A stretch of DNA of 64,000 nt from Quercus robur (Eukaryota > Streptophyta > Magnoliopsida > Fagales > Fagaceae): contig NC_065536.1 of assembly GCF_932294415.1 (NCBI RefSeq), positions 39,764,354 to 39,828,353 on the forward strand, read 5' to 3'. This document shows, one piece after another, positions 22,205 to 34,300 of this stretch. The position numbers and the translations under genes were made by a program. Numbering within the stretch: position 1 is the first letter of the stretch; every line of letters starts with the position of its first letter. The notes under the pieces are model-generated. The model worked only from the letters and a program-made list of their open reading frames with translations, did not search any database and was not told where the DNA came from.

Positions 22205-24141
22205 TCATTGCAATTCCCCCACTCCGTACTCCGTGGGGAATTTAATCATCAGGTGGTAGGTTGAGGTTATGGCCTTCCATGAGTTAAGGGTTGGTCGCCC
22301 TATGATGGCATTGTATGTAGAGGAGCAATCGATAATAAGGAATGTGATATCCCTAGTAATCTGTTGAGGATAATCCCCTATTGTTACAGGTAATGTGACT
22401 GTACCTAGGGGGTATACTTTTGTTCCTCCAAACCCAACGAGTGGAGCGTTGGTTGGGACCAGACGTTCTCTGTCGATCCGCATCTGTTAGAACGCAGGGT
22501 AGTAGAGAATGTTTGTGGAACTACCGTTGTCGACCAACACCCGGTATGTGATGTAGTCTCTTACTCGGATGCTAACGACTAGTGCGTCGTCATGTGGGTG
22601 GTGAAGGAGTCAACACCTTTTTCTGAGAAACCAATAATTGGGTTATCAACCTGTGGCATCTTCAGGACAACACCTGTCATCTGAACATTTTGAACCATTC
22701 TGAGGTAAGTCTTTCGGGCCTTTTTGGACGAGCCAGTAGTCGTCGTGCCTTCCACAATCATCCTTATGTCTCCCAGGGGTGGTTTGGGACGCTCGTTGTC
22801 CCGTTGGGGGGCTTGTTCTTGAGTAGGCGGATTTGTTCTCTCCCTGCTGACGAACTTTTTTAACTTCTCTTGCCTAATAAGAGCTTCAATTTGCTGCTTC
22901 AAGTCATAGCAGTCAGCTGTGTCATGACCGTAATCACGGTGGAAGCAGCAGTACCTGTCTCTAGGCCGTTTGTTGGGATCCCCCTTCAGCTTTCCAAAGA
23001 AGGTTAAGGCTCCTTCGTCTTTTATTTGCATTAGGACTTGGTCGATTAGGGTGGTTAGCGGGGTGAAACTTGTGAACCTCCTTGCCGGGGGCTTAGAGCG
23101 CCTGTCATCTTTTCGCTATTCGGTCCTTGCCATATTTCGCCCCCTGTCTTGTCGCAGGTCTTCTTGCCTCTCTCTCTTCCTAGGCTTTTCCTTTCGAGCC
23201 AGTAGTGCATTCTCGGCATTCATGTACTTGGTGGCCTTATAAAGTACATCCGACATGGTTTTTGGGTCATTCTTGTATAAAGAAAACAAAAACTTACCCT
23301 TCCGCAACCCATTTGTGAAGGTTGTTACAAGTATTTTGTCGTCAGCTTCATCAATCGAGAGCATTTCCTTGTTAAAGCGGGTGATGTAGGACCTCAGCGT
23401 CTTATCTTCCCATTGCTTAATGTTCATTAAGCATGCAGTAGATTTCTTATACTTGTGTCCCCCGATGAAGTGCGATGCGAATTCGGTGCTTAACTCCTTG
23501 AAGGAATTAATGGAGTTGGGCGTCAACTTGCTGAACCAAATCCTTGCGGGGCCCTTCAGCGTGGTGGGGAAGGCTCTGCACATGATCTCGTCCGGTACCC
23601 CCTAAAGGTGCGTGAGGGTCTTGAAAGACTCTAAGTGATCCAGTGGGTCTTTGTTTCTATCGTAGCTTTCCACCTGTGGCATACAAAACTTTTGTGGAAG
23701 GGGGAAAGAGTTGATGGACATGGTGAACGGTGAATCGGTTCGATGGACCAGATCGTCGAGATCACTGGACACCCGCCCCTTGAGCGCATTCATCATGAAG
23801 TCCATCTGTTCTCTCATCATCTGCATCTCCGCAACAATGTGGGGTGGAGCTGTATCAACGGTTAATGGACGACTCATGTCTTGTCTCTCAAGTATGCTTG
23901 GGGCATTACTCCCTTCCTGCCCCTCTTGGTCTCTTCGTTCAGCACTGATACCTTCTTGATCTTTCTCTTGGGTACCCATAGCGGCGTTCTTCTGCCGTAA
24001 CTGTTCTTCAAGGTCTTGATTCTGTTTGGTGAGACGTTCCACTACTGCCATGAGGGTTTGGACCTGCCTTTCCAGGGCAGTGGGTCGCAGCTCGTCTCCT
24101 TGAATGTTGTTGGTAGTTGCCATCGAGCGAGTAAGTACCAT
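22205..24141 (-). pseudogene. Gag and protease of outer gypsy element
   Basis: The start is ATG 24141 (MVLTRSMATTNNIQGDELRP), followed by a coiled-coil-like segment (ALERQVQTLMAVVERLTKQN). The Retrotrans_gag core includes MCRAFPTTLKGPARIWFSKL and LRSYITRFNKEMLSIDEADD. A C-x2-H-x4-H-x4-C knuckle (CCFHRDYGHDTADC) is at about 22950. In-frame TAG codons at 23602-23604 and 23116-23118 sit where Gln fits. After a frame change near 22590 the protease motif VDNGSSTNILYYPAF appears, then its C-terminal half (22483-22205). Confidence 0.85.
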
Positions 24142-24179
24142 GCAACTCTTTGTCCGGCAAGCAATAGGCTAAAGTGCAC

Positions 24180-24203
24180 TAAATTCCCATAGACGATGCC
24201 AAC
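24180..24203 (-). promoter_or_regulatory. Primer-binding site of outer gypsy element
   Basis: Just inside the 5' LTR, the minus strand reads GTTGGCATCGTCTATGGGAA. The position and the TGG start fit a tRNA primer-binding site of a plant gypsy element. The tRNA is not assigned. Confidence 0.55.
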
Positions 24204-24797
24204 TGAGGATGCCGAAAAATCAACAGTGAGCTACATGGCCCTCATGTGCTTGAAACAATGCCTGCACAACATAAAAAGAGAAGACCTCGCTGAAAGCACC
24301 GGTGTGGTACCGGCCAAATACCCTCCGAAGGTCAAGTTAGAATTTCTCACAACTCTAGAGTATTAGAGCGGGTAAATTATGCGTACCTTGGTTAATGAGG
24401 GTATTGGGGCTTTTATAGTAGTAGAGGGTTGACATCTTTTCCTTGTTGTAAAAGTCTTTCCTTATAGGAATCCTTGCAAAGTGTATATTGCGGAGTCCTT
24501 TCCTTGTAGGAGTCCTTTTGATCAACACTAAACGTGAAGCGCAATATATTTCCTTATATATGCAAATGTGGAGGTCAAGCTAAACTTTGTCAGGGTCGTC
24601 AGCTCCACTTGATCTCTTCAGTTTTTCCGTCGTCAGCCACCCATGCCCTTTTCCTAAGGTCATCCTGTCAGCTCTAAGGCACGCTACGTGATCTTCTTAA
24701 GGTCCTCGCCTTCAATGGATCCTGACGGGCTTAACTGGGGTGTTGCTTTATACCTCTTCAAGGGCAAATACTATTACTACAATTTTTTCCCTTATCA
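24204..24797 (-). repeat. 5' LTR of outer gypsy element
   Basis: Partner of 2258-2852. On the minus strand a TATA-like TATAAAA at 24411-24417 is a plausible promoter. ATAGG follows at 24798-24802. Confidence 0.9.
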
Positions 24798-24802
24798 ATA
24801 GG

Positions 24803-25290
24803 TATAGGTTAATTTGTCATGTTGCTTCTTGGTACAAAGAAGCTTGATTTCATGGATCTAATGATGTCCACTTCCACTCTTTCCCTAATGAATCTTCTCC
24901 AAATCATGGCTTTGATTGAGGAAAAATCAACCTCTATGAATTGACCACCTAAATTTCCTATTTTGGCTAGGTTGGCCCTCGCCTAGTAGTTTGATAGGAG
25001 GCCATGAGCTTGGATATAAAAAGGTGTCGAGGAGAATTCTAACTCTTGTAGTTTAAGATTTACGCTTCATTCTTTCAAAATCAATTAGGATCTCTTGATT
25101 GACTAGGGTGGAGGTTGAAAACCTTCTTTTGATCCAATTCATGTTGAAAAAAAAAATTAAGATGTTGTTTTCTAGAGATCTTACCCCTACTTCAAATCTC
25201 TAATTCTAAACCTTAGCAATGATTTCTTAAACGAGGCTTTTGCTAAAAATTTGTCGAAAATAAGCTTATCTATTAGCAATTTCCTTTGAG
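24803..25290 (-). pseudogene. DUF4283 domain of a LINE ORF1-like gene, split from its knuckle
   Basis: On the minus strand, decayed coding reads KLLIDKLIFDKFLAKASFKK, then a segment with TLVNQEILIDFERM, then FYIQAHGLLSNY, NLAKIGNLGGQFIEVDFSSI and RERVEVDIIRSMKSSFFVPR. The order W/Y-I-Q-x-H-G-L ... K-I-G ... G-x-x-x-E-V-D ... R-V-x-x-D is the DUF4283/zf-CCHC_4 arrangement of plant L1 ORF1. Stops and frame changes are frequent. Continuity with 2130-2257 is broken by the outer gypsy element. Confidence 0.6.
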
Positions 25291-25422
25291 CAACTACAAT
25301 TTTGAATTTTCTTGAGCAAGTTGGTTAATATTTGCTTGTGGTGTCTCACCTGAGTAAGGGGGGGGGGGGTGGTTAGGTCATTATCTTGCGATGGTGGTTT
25401 ATGTATTTGTAGTGGGACTGGA

Positions 25423-26420
25423 TAAAGTTGAGTTTTGGTAATATTGGAGGGCAAATACATAGGTGGTAGCCAGTATAGCAAGGGGTAAAAGCCTTGTGAT
25501 AGAGGAAGAATGACTCACTTTGAGGTGACACCTTCAAAGGGGCTTCACTAGAGAGATGGAGACATACAAGATGTAGACTATCTTGCTACTTTGGGTTTTA
25601 TACTTGACTCACTTTGAGGTGACAACTTCAAAGGGGCTTCACTAGAGAGATGGGGACATACAAATAAAGTTGAGTTTTGGTAATATTGGAGGGCAAATAC
25701 ATAGGTGGTAGCCAGTATAGCGAGGGGTAAAAGCCTTGTGATAGAGGAAGAATGACTCACTTTGAGGTGACACCTTCAAAGGGGCTTCACTAGAGAGATG
25801 GAGACATACAAGATGTAGACTATCTTGCTACTTTGGGTTTTATACTTGACTCACTTTGAGGTGACAACTTCAAAGGGGCTTCACTAGAGAGATGGGGACA
25901 TACAAATAAAGTTGAGTTTTGGTAATATTGGAGGGCAAATACATAGGTGGTAGCCAGTATAGCGAGGGGTAAAAGCCTTGTGATAGAGGAAGAATGACTC
26001 ACTTTGAGGTGACACCTTCAAAGGGGCTTCACTAGAGAGATGGAGACATACAAGATGTAGACTATCTTGCTACTTTGGGTTTTATACTTGACTCACTTTG
26101 AGGTGACAACTTCAAAGGGGCTTCACTAGAGAGATGGGGACATACAAATAAAGTTGAGTTTTGGTAATATTGGAGGGCAAATACATAGGTGGTAGCCAGT
26201 ATAGCGAGGGGTAAAAGCCTTGTGATAGAGGAAGAATGACTCACTTTGAGGTGACACCTTCAAAGGGGCTTCACTAGAGAGATGGAGACATACAAGATGT
26301 AGACTATCTTGCTACTTTGGGTTTTATACTTGACTCACTTTGAGGTGACACCTTCAAAGGGGCTTCACTAGAGAGATGGGGACATACAAGATGTAGACTA
26401 TCTTGCTACTTTAGGTTTTA
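25423..26420. repeat. Tandem repeat array, 242-bp unit, about four copies
   Basis: The block starting ATAAAGTTGAGTTTTGGTAA and running through GACTCACTTTGAGGTGACA recurs with a spacing of exactly 242 bases (for example 25578, 25820 and 26062 for the same internal point). The middle copies look identical by eye. Each unit contains two shorter related halves that share GACTCACTTTGAGGTGACA and TTCACTAGAGAGATGG. The same 60-codon antisense frame repeats in each unit and is a by-product of the repeat. Confidence 0.93.
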
Positions 26421-26593
26421 TACTTTTATAGACTTGAGATTGGATTACGTATGTAAATAAATTCATAAGATATTAAAATTTTATTTTTAATTATTGATAA
26501 TCTAAATAGTCCACTTCTAATTAAAAAGAAATATAAAATTTTAAATAATATAGTGATTGTGAATATAATTTTTATTATTTCATAAAAGAAAAT

Positions 26594-27416
26594 TGTGGGA
26601 GGGAGTAACTTGAGGGTAGGAGGACGTATTGGATGGGCTACCTGAGATGTCAGATGTGCCCTGTTGTTCATCAGTTTAGGCCCATTCAAGGTAAGATAGC
26701 CAAAAAACCAGGGACTGAGTAGGGAATGGTTCGCTCGAGGAGCCCTAGGAGCATGCCCTTCTCGAGAGATCGGGGTCCAACTCCAGAGCCCCTAAGGCAA
26801 TTGTTGAGGAAGGAAGTAGAATGGAGTAAGTGAAAGCAGGATTTATCTTCCTGGAGAAGTGCTCATCACATTCGCATTCAATACTCCTTGCCAAACCACC
26901 CTACTGCATTAAATGGAGAATAATCCTTGAACAGTACCTGCACAGCTTTCATAGCTTGCTCTACCACCACCAGCAAGGTAGTGATGGGACAAGTATCCAA
27001 AGCCAAATTTGAGGGACGTCCAAGTGGAAGGCCAGGATGCACTCCCTCCTACTATATATAAAGAAACAAGTCTCCTTATCTGGGGAGAGAGGAAAAAAAC
27101 ATTGGAGAAGAAGTTTCTAGAAAGAGATAGAGAGTGAAGTACAGTAATTGTTGAATAATTGTGTTGTAATTCGAGTTCCTTGGACTAACTTAGAAAGATC
27201 TTTTAATACCAAAACTTCGTTCCTTAGCATTTTCTTAAAATATATTCTTGGTCTTACTTATCCTTTCATTAGCCTTGCTAAGGTATCTCTACTTAAGCTT
27301 GGGTTGTTGACCTTGACCATCCACCTCTTCCAAATTAGTTGTATTTGGCTTATACTAATAGCAGGACCCTCAAATCATTGGGTCGGGCCTATTGCCAGCA
27401 GTTTTTGCCCCCTACA
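26594..27416 (+). mobile_element. Probable solo LTR
   Basis: It starts TGTGGGAGGGAG and ends GCCCCCTACA. AAAT flanks both ends (26590-26593 and 27417-27420). A TATA box (TATATATAAAG) lies near 27052-27062, about 100 bases before a pyrimidine/purine-rich leader-like stretch. No internal coding region is attached. Length (823 bp), TG...CA ends and the internal TATA fit an LTR. There is no second copy here to prove it. Confidence 0.55.
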
Positions 27417-27664
27417 AAATTTATTCAATGTAATCAATTAAAATAATATAAATTCAACTATAATTTATTTATTAATTATTAACATATGTTTGTGAAATGG
27501 TAAAAAATTTTAGTCATTGTATTAACAAGTTAATCAATTAGTTTGTGAACAAGTTCGAGCATGTTTGCAACAAATATACTTTTAAAAGGGTGTGAAAATT
27601 TCCCTTTGAACTTGTCTCTACAAAAGATGATTTTAAATTCCTTTTTCACAAGTTCCACTTTGGC

Positions 27665-27854
27665 GAATACAAATCTTTTGTATCACTTTTTGTGAACCAC
27701 TCTATGTTCCACCAATCACTACTTGCCATGTTTTGATTTTACTTTCCTTATAAAATAACTGAAATTTAAAATAGAAAGCAATCATACAGATGGTAAATAG
27801 TGATTGGTGGAATATAGAATGGTACACAAAAAGTAGTACAGATGATTTGCATTC
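27665..27854. mobile_element. MITE-like inverted-repeat element
   Basis: The arms 27665-27721 and 27798-27854 are imperfect reverse complements, both containing the complement pair TTCCACCAATCACTA / TAGTGATTGGTGGAA. About 75 bases separate them. This gives a foldback of about 190 bp with no coding capacity. Superfamily and target duplication were not determined. Confidence 0.6.
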
Positions 27855-28362
27855 CACTTTGGCTCACTATCTACTTAGTATTGCCAAGTCAACAACTTGG
27901 ATGATAAACTAGCTCTTGGAGAGGTGATTTTAGGTCTTTAAACTTGTTTAAACAAAGACAATTTTATGAAAAATGCTATTTTTCTAATTGAATAAAATTT
28001 AACTACATAACTTTAGGCGCGGTATATTAGCTTGTCCACTTAAATTCAACCATATAATCGTAATGTGTCTAAAAGGGGAACAAAATTTAGGAACATCTTT
28101 TTATACGTTGTTTCTAAAAAGTGCAATAAAAACTATGCTCTCTTTAAAAAAAATAATAATAATAAGGGTCAACTGTGTTTTGTTAGTGAATGTAACTACG
28201 TGGTTATATTTAATTGTTAACTTAATATACTATCTTTGGAACTGAACCATCTAAAAGGAACCTAAAGATAGCATCTTCAGGTTTCTCAAAAAAAAAAAAA
28301 AAGATAGCATCTTCAAACTGCAGTGTATTTTTATTTTTTTGGTTGAAGGAGTGGGAGGAGCG

Positions 28363-31300
28363 ATGAAGCAGCGAGAGTTGACGGTGGTATTGTGCATAAT
28401 ATGGGCAGTGAGCCTTCTTTATGGCGAGATGTTTGCATATTGGGTGCCATCTCTCTGGGCTTGTTCCTGGCCTAATCATCATCTCAACTCCAAATCCAGG
28501 GTACTAGTACAACTGCTTCTTCTATCACTTTTTTTCTTTCTTTCTTTCTCTGTGTTGTATTGTGAATGTGCAAGTCGAAAAAGAAAGCCCCGAATTTGTT
28601 TTTATCTGATCTGAGTTAAACCCATCTAGCTAGTAGCTATGTATGTTTAATTTGTAATTTTAAAACGACATAACATGGAAGCGTTATAGCTACATGCCTT
28701 TTTGGTGTGGGATCTCTATTTGGTTGTTTCTCTCTCCTCTTGAAACATATGAGATGGGAAGAAGAGGGAGCAAGATTCAAGAAACTCTGTTTCCATGGAT
28801 AAATTAGGGAATCTGGCCTCTGTTATTTATGGAATATATATATATTTGGAAGTTTAAGAGCATCCATAATTTGTCCCACTTCCTTAAATTTCATTGAAGA
28901 GTTTAATTTCCAATCTTGGCACACGTAACGCACTCTACATCAGGAAATGTTAATTAATTTATAAAATATATATATATATATATATTAATTTGCTTAGTTA
29001 ATAAGTCTGTTTGCCCATGCATTCCCAATTTCCATTCCAAGTTTTCCGATTATGGGTAGGAGTAAAAATTTTATACTAAAGCAAATAAGATACAAATATG
29101 GGTCAATTATGACAAGAGCCTTGGAGCTTAGTGATATTGCATGTTCTCCTTTATAAGGAGAACTAGGGTCTGTGTTGTAACCTTGTGCTGCAATGCCCTC
29201 GAGTCACATGGGCTACTAGGTTGGTTGAGGAGGTGCTAGTCACATTTGCACAATAACTCAAAAGGACTAGTAAATTTACAATTAGAGCTCAATTTTTTAA
29301 TTGCTTATATTAGAGTTCGATCAAGTAAACACTCGATATGGGATTCTATGCACAGCTGTACAACACATATTTACCCAATCAATCCACATAATTCGGGGTA
29401 TCACACTGTTGTTTGTACCCTTGAGCCACATGGTGTTACTGGGTTGTCTTTAATACCATTTGTCATGACTTGAGGAAGTGATAGCCACATTTGTGCTTAC
29501 CCTAAAAGGCTAGTCAAAGTACAATTAGGGCTCCTTGTAATCACTTGGATTACTTAGTTTCACCTAGAAAACATCCAATTTGGGACTCAACACTCACCTG
29601 CTTACCACACACTTATCCAATCAATCCACATAATTTGATATCACAGATGCATTGACTATATTTTAATCACTAAGCAATGGAAGGAAGATATTTTATTCAT
29701 TTATAAGGGATGACAGAATTCTTTCTTTGAGTCTTTCCTCTAGGGGCTTCTTTTTTCTAACTCTATTAAGAAATGCTAGTAAAAATTTACGTTTTGGATA
29801 AGAATCTTTGATCTAATATCTTAATATTCTTCATCAAGTGAGACTGCAACCCTATCCTTCAAATATGAACGTGAACATCTAAATTATACATATATGAATA
29901 CATAAGTACATAACATATAAGCAATGGCATACAGGTATGTTTTGGGTTAGGTCTGCCAAAATACTAACACTCTTTCTACTTGTGAGTTCAGATGGACGAA
30001 GTAGGATATTCTACTGACTACATAAAAGTTGTTGTTCTTACTGATCCACAGGTGAATGTTTTCTATCCGTGCAAATTTACATACATTTGTGTGTAGAGAT
30101 ACAGAAACACGTTTATGCGTGTGTGCGTGCAAACACACACACACGCCTATTTGATTGTAGATTTTTTAATCTGTCTTTTAGAATAATTCTTCAATGTAAT
30201 TTCTTAGGAGTAGTTTGTGTACACATCTTTGTCCATGATGGATCTCCTCATCAATAAAAGTGACCATTTTCAAAAAAGAAAAAACACATATATTGATGTG
30301 AAAGGGCAAGTGGCTTCATCATTCATTAATCTCTTATTAGTCCTACAAGTACTTTTAAAGTCTGAAATTTTATTTCTCCCATCAACTTGACAGGAATAAA
30401 AGAAGTATTTCAAATTTCTTGAGTTACATTAATGTTATTGATCATCCTGCAATACACAAGAAAACCATTATATGAAAACCAGATTGGACTGACTTGTTTA
30501 ATCGGCTGAAATGTGAACTGGTACAATTGATTCCCTTAAATGTTCTATCACTGGTTGGTTCACTGGTTCAACCAGTAAACCAATGAACTGGTTCCAATTT
30601 TATTCCAAAAAATATAAAAATTCATATATTTTAAAATTTCCCCAAATGCTTTAATAATTCTTGTATTCTTTTAGTCTCATGAAGGTAACAAATATATTCG
30701 TTATATTTGGCATCAAATAATTTATTTATTCATTTGGTATAGTTATGGCACTTGTAATTGTATTAAAATTTAATAAATATAATATGAAGTCATTGTTTCA
30801 GTTGGTGGTTGATATGGTGAAGTGCTCACCTTTTTGGTTCACTTATGGGTTTGCTTTTTAAAACATTGATGTCAATTGCTTGTCTGCTTATCAACACACG
30901 TGTAAGTACGTTTATGTTATTCTTGTACATTATATCCTAATGTATATTTGTTACCATCAACAGCTTATGGATAAAACCTCGCTGGGTCTTGCTCCAAAAT
31001 CTCTTGCTCTTGAGATTGCACAATTCTATGCCGATTTGTTCATGCGCAGAGCTTTTTTCTCATCTATCATGCCTTTCAAACCTGATGTAATTTTGTTTTT
31101 GGGTGATTATTTTGATGGCGGACCTTATTTGTCGGATGAAGAGTAAGATTTGGAATTTTTTTGTCTATTTGAAAATTAGATTGGCTCCATACTTAAATAA
31201 GATATCATTTAGATAAATTACCTTAGGAGATGATTTTACCATTCAACGTTCAAAATTCATCTAGAGGGTTATAACAAAAATAGGGCAAAGAACATGAGAT

Positions 31301-34300
31301 TTTTTGGTGGTTTGAATGCCTGCTTTGGACTTTTATGATAACGAGTTTATTGGACATGTAGTTTATTGTTTGTACACTTATGCATAGTGTTTCTGTTGGA
31401 ATAAATTATTCTATGAATATTAAGTACTCTGCAAATTGCTTTAATTTGCTTATTCTTCCTTTTCTTTATGCCCAAACATCGACTTGGTATTTGCTGGCCT
31501 CATTGTATTTACACAAATATTTGGTTTAAGATATTTCTTTATCTTAGAGTGGCAGAGTTTTTATGCTATTTCCTGCAACATTTGATGTTAGTTTTCTGAC
31601 ATGGTATGCCCTTAACATTCTTTGGTTGATCAGATGGCAGGAATCTTTAAGCCGCTTTAAGCACATATTTGGTCTGAATGCACAAGGAAGATATAAAAAT
31701 ATCCCAGTTTATTACCTTCCTGGAAACCATGATATTGGCTATGCAAGTCTTCACTATCAAAGGCCAGAGGTATTTTTAGTGGGTTATCACTAGGCATAGA
31801 CTGCTCTATTTTCTAGAACTAAGCAAGCATTCATCCAGTGTGCTTGTGTGAATTATAAAAGTAGATCCCCACAATACAAAAGATCTAGATTGAGAATGTG
31901 ACTGCAATGGGATCTGATTTATTATGAAGAGATTTGACAACATATGGAAAAGTAGATTTTCATCAGTGGGGTAGTACATAACATTAATACTTGGAGTATG
32001 ACTCCATTTAACAAGTACAATATATAGCTCTTTATCATGAATTGGAGTTGGCCTGTGTGTCCCATTCATGTATAATTGTATCTCATATGTTGATAATTTC
32101 TGGTAGGGATTTCTGGAACTCGATCACTATGTGGCTATCTACAAATTTTGCATTTGAGTTTGTCTATGTAGTTTGGTTCAAAGATTTGATGAGCTCCATT
32201 GTATTTATTATGTTCTCTTAATTATTATAATAGAAACTATCACAAATTCTGAAAGCTATCAATGCACTTGCTGGTAATGTCAAAACTTTATTAAAAAATG
32301 GTTTCCTTTTTGTTTATTTGTGTTGACTATTATGCATATACAGGTTATCAAGCGCTATGAAAATGAATTTGGGATGAGAAACTACCAATTTACAGTTGGA
32401 AAAGTGGATTTTATTGCTATTGATGCCCAAACTCTTGATGATAAACAAAGAAGCGGTTAGTGATTTGTCAAAAGTCATATTTCTACTGTTTTGTCCCCAT
32501 AAATTTTGATTTAAAAATGTTATGAGATTAGCATAACAATATAATTTTAGTCTATGGAAGTGTAGATAGTTTTGAAATGGTCTTATTAGCTTCCCAATCA
32601 ATTTTAATAGTGTCAAATATAAGCTATTAGATAATAAGAATCATGATTTGCTAAATGATTTTGTAAATAGATTGAAGTTTACAAATATGAACTTGTATTT
32701 GGATTTTAATGCTTTGCTACATGAGTATGTAAATATCTCTAACTCTTAAGTATTTGCAAAGAAAATGAGAAAAGCTTATACAATGATGGCAAAAAAAAAA
32801 AAAAAAATTTCAAGATATTTCTTGGCTGATCTTCATATTTGTATCGAGCAGTTACGTTCTTGTAGCTCCGTTTTTAGTTTACATTTTAGATCCAATAATG
32901 GTTGCAAGTAGATATCATTAATTTAACAAAAATCTCTTCTTGCTGGGTAGAACTACAGAGCAGTTTACATGGGGGGAGTTCGTAAATTCTTCATTGAGTC
33001 AAAATTTTTTCATTTAGTTTTAGAGGAAGGGGGTCGTTATTTCATGTTAAGGATTTTTGAGAGGGGCAAATTCTTTATGAGATCAGTCTTTATGGGTAGG
33101 AATGCAGCACAATGGCTGATGTCTAGCATAGAACACCTTGTTATTGGGGTGAGTTCCAAACAGTTTTTTATTTTTAGAGAAGGTGACACAGCTTTTACTC
33201 TCCAATGGAGTTACAACTTTGCTGGTCAGTTCTTGCTATTGTCTGAGCTCAAAGCTGGTGGGTCTAGGAGGTCGATTATCATTCCGGAAGGCAAAGAGAG
33301 TCTTGTTTGGAGGGCTTTTGGCCTTGAAGTTAGAAAACTACTGAACCCTTCTCAATATGCAGTGGGAGGAAATGGATTTCCCAAATTCATTCCTCAGGTG
33401 CGTAGGTCTAACTTGGAGGCTGTAGGTTCTAGAACTTTTGCTGAAGTTGTGCAAGGTTTACATGGAAGAATAGAGGAAAGGAAGCAACCAAAGCAACTAG
33501 GAACCATTGCCAAAAGGAAGTTACCACAGATAGGGGAGGAGAAGATGGGAGTGAATCTGAGAATCTCTGGTGTTAAAGAGGGGGATTTACCGGTAGTGAA
33601 TTCTGACAGGATGGAGGTGGTGGGAGGAGCTAGGAGGGAGCTTTGCTCTCATGAGGTGGCAGAGGTTGGTGAGCAAAACCTGGCAGACACTAGGCTACGT
33701 TTCCCTAGTATTAATTTGAATTCAAAAGATTTTGTTATGGGGAAGAAGAGTGATGCTAGGAGATCTTGCTGGTCTAGGAGAGGTCTTGTCGTGGAGGTTG
33801 ATGTGATGGGGAGGAGACGGGTTTTCTGGGATAGAAAGAAAGGGGGAGATACGAAGTGCAGAGAGGATTCACGTGAATCTGGTAGAGAGACTTCTAAGGC
33901 TTTTAAATGGATTCAATGGAGCTCTAATCAGGCTGTAGTTAAGCCTTTTATGGGCCTTGGAACAAGCCCAGACACTAGAGAGGGTCTTTTTTCAGGCCCA
34001 AGTCTTGTTGAAGTGGGAGAGAGCTCTTGGGCTGGTGAAGGAGCTTTAGCCCAGGTCCCGTTGGAAGCAGATTTAGAGTCAGGGGTGTCGGGTCGGTGCA
34101 CGTCGTCCTCCGTCATGCCCTTGCTAGCATCTGGTGAGGCCGATGGCTTTACCGGTACCAGTTCCGGCGAGCCCACGCCGTTACAGGGTAAGGACGACGG
34201 TCCTTCCTGCGCCGGCACATGCTCCGACGAGCTCGCGGTGGCTCAGGTGGTGGCCGATGGCCCTTTCTCCGCTGGCGCATGCTCCGACGAGCTCACGGTG

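Larger units (their letters stand above)
2258..24797 (-). mobile_element. Outer Ty3/gypsy LTR retrotransposon (about 8.7 kb of its own DNA, split by an inner element)
   Basis: The two LTRs are 2258-2852 (595 bp) and 24204-24797 (594 bp). Both begin TGA(T/G)GATGCC and end CTTATCA. The 5-bp target duplication ATAGG is at 2253-2257 and 24798-24802. The coding order on the minus strand is gag (24141 downward), protease, reverse transcriptase, RNase H and integrase (to about 18880), which is the gypsy order. A minisatellite and a plus-strand antisense ORF remnant lie between integrase and the 3' LTR. Many stops and frameshifts show it is no longer autonomous. The inner element (3575-17414) was inserted later into this antisense ORF. 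Confidence 0.9.

Noticed and set aside
25578..26244. Three identical 60-codon antisense frames
   Set aside because: They follow from the 242-bp tandem repeat and have no independent coding evidence.
28339..28362. Upstream TTG as start of the metallophosphoesterase
   Set aside because: ATG at 28363 gives the membrane segment directly; a non-ATG start is not needed.
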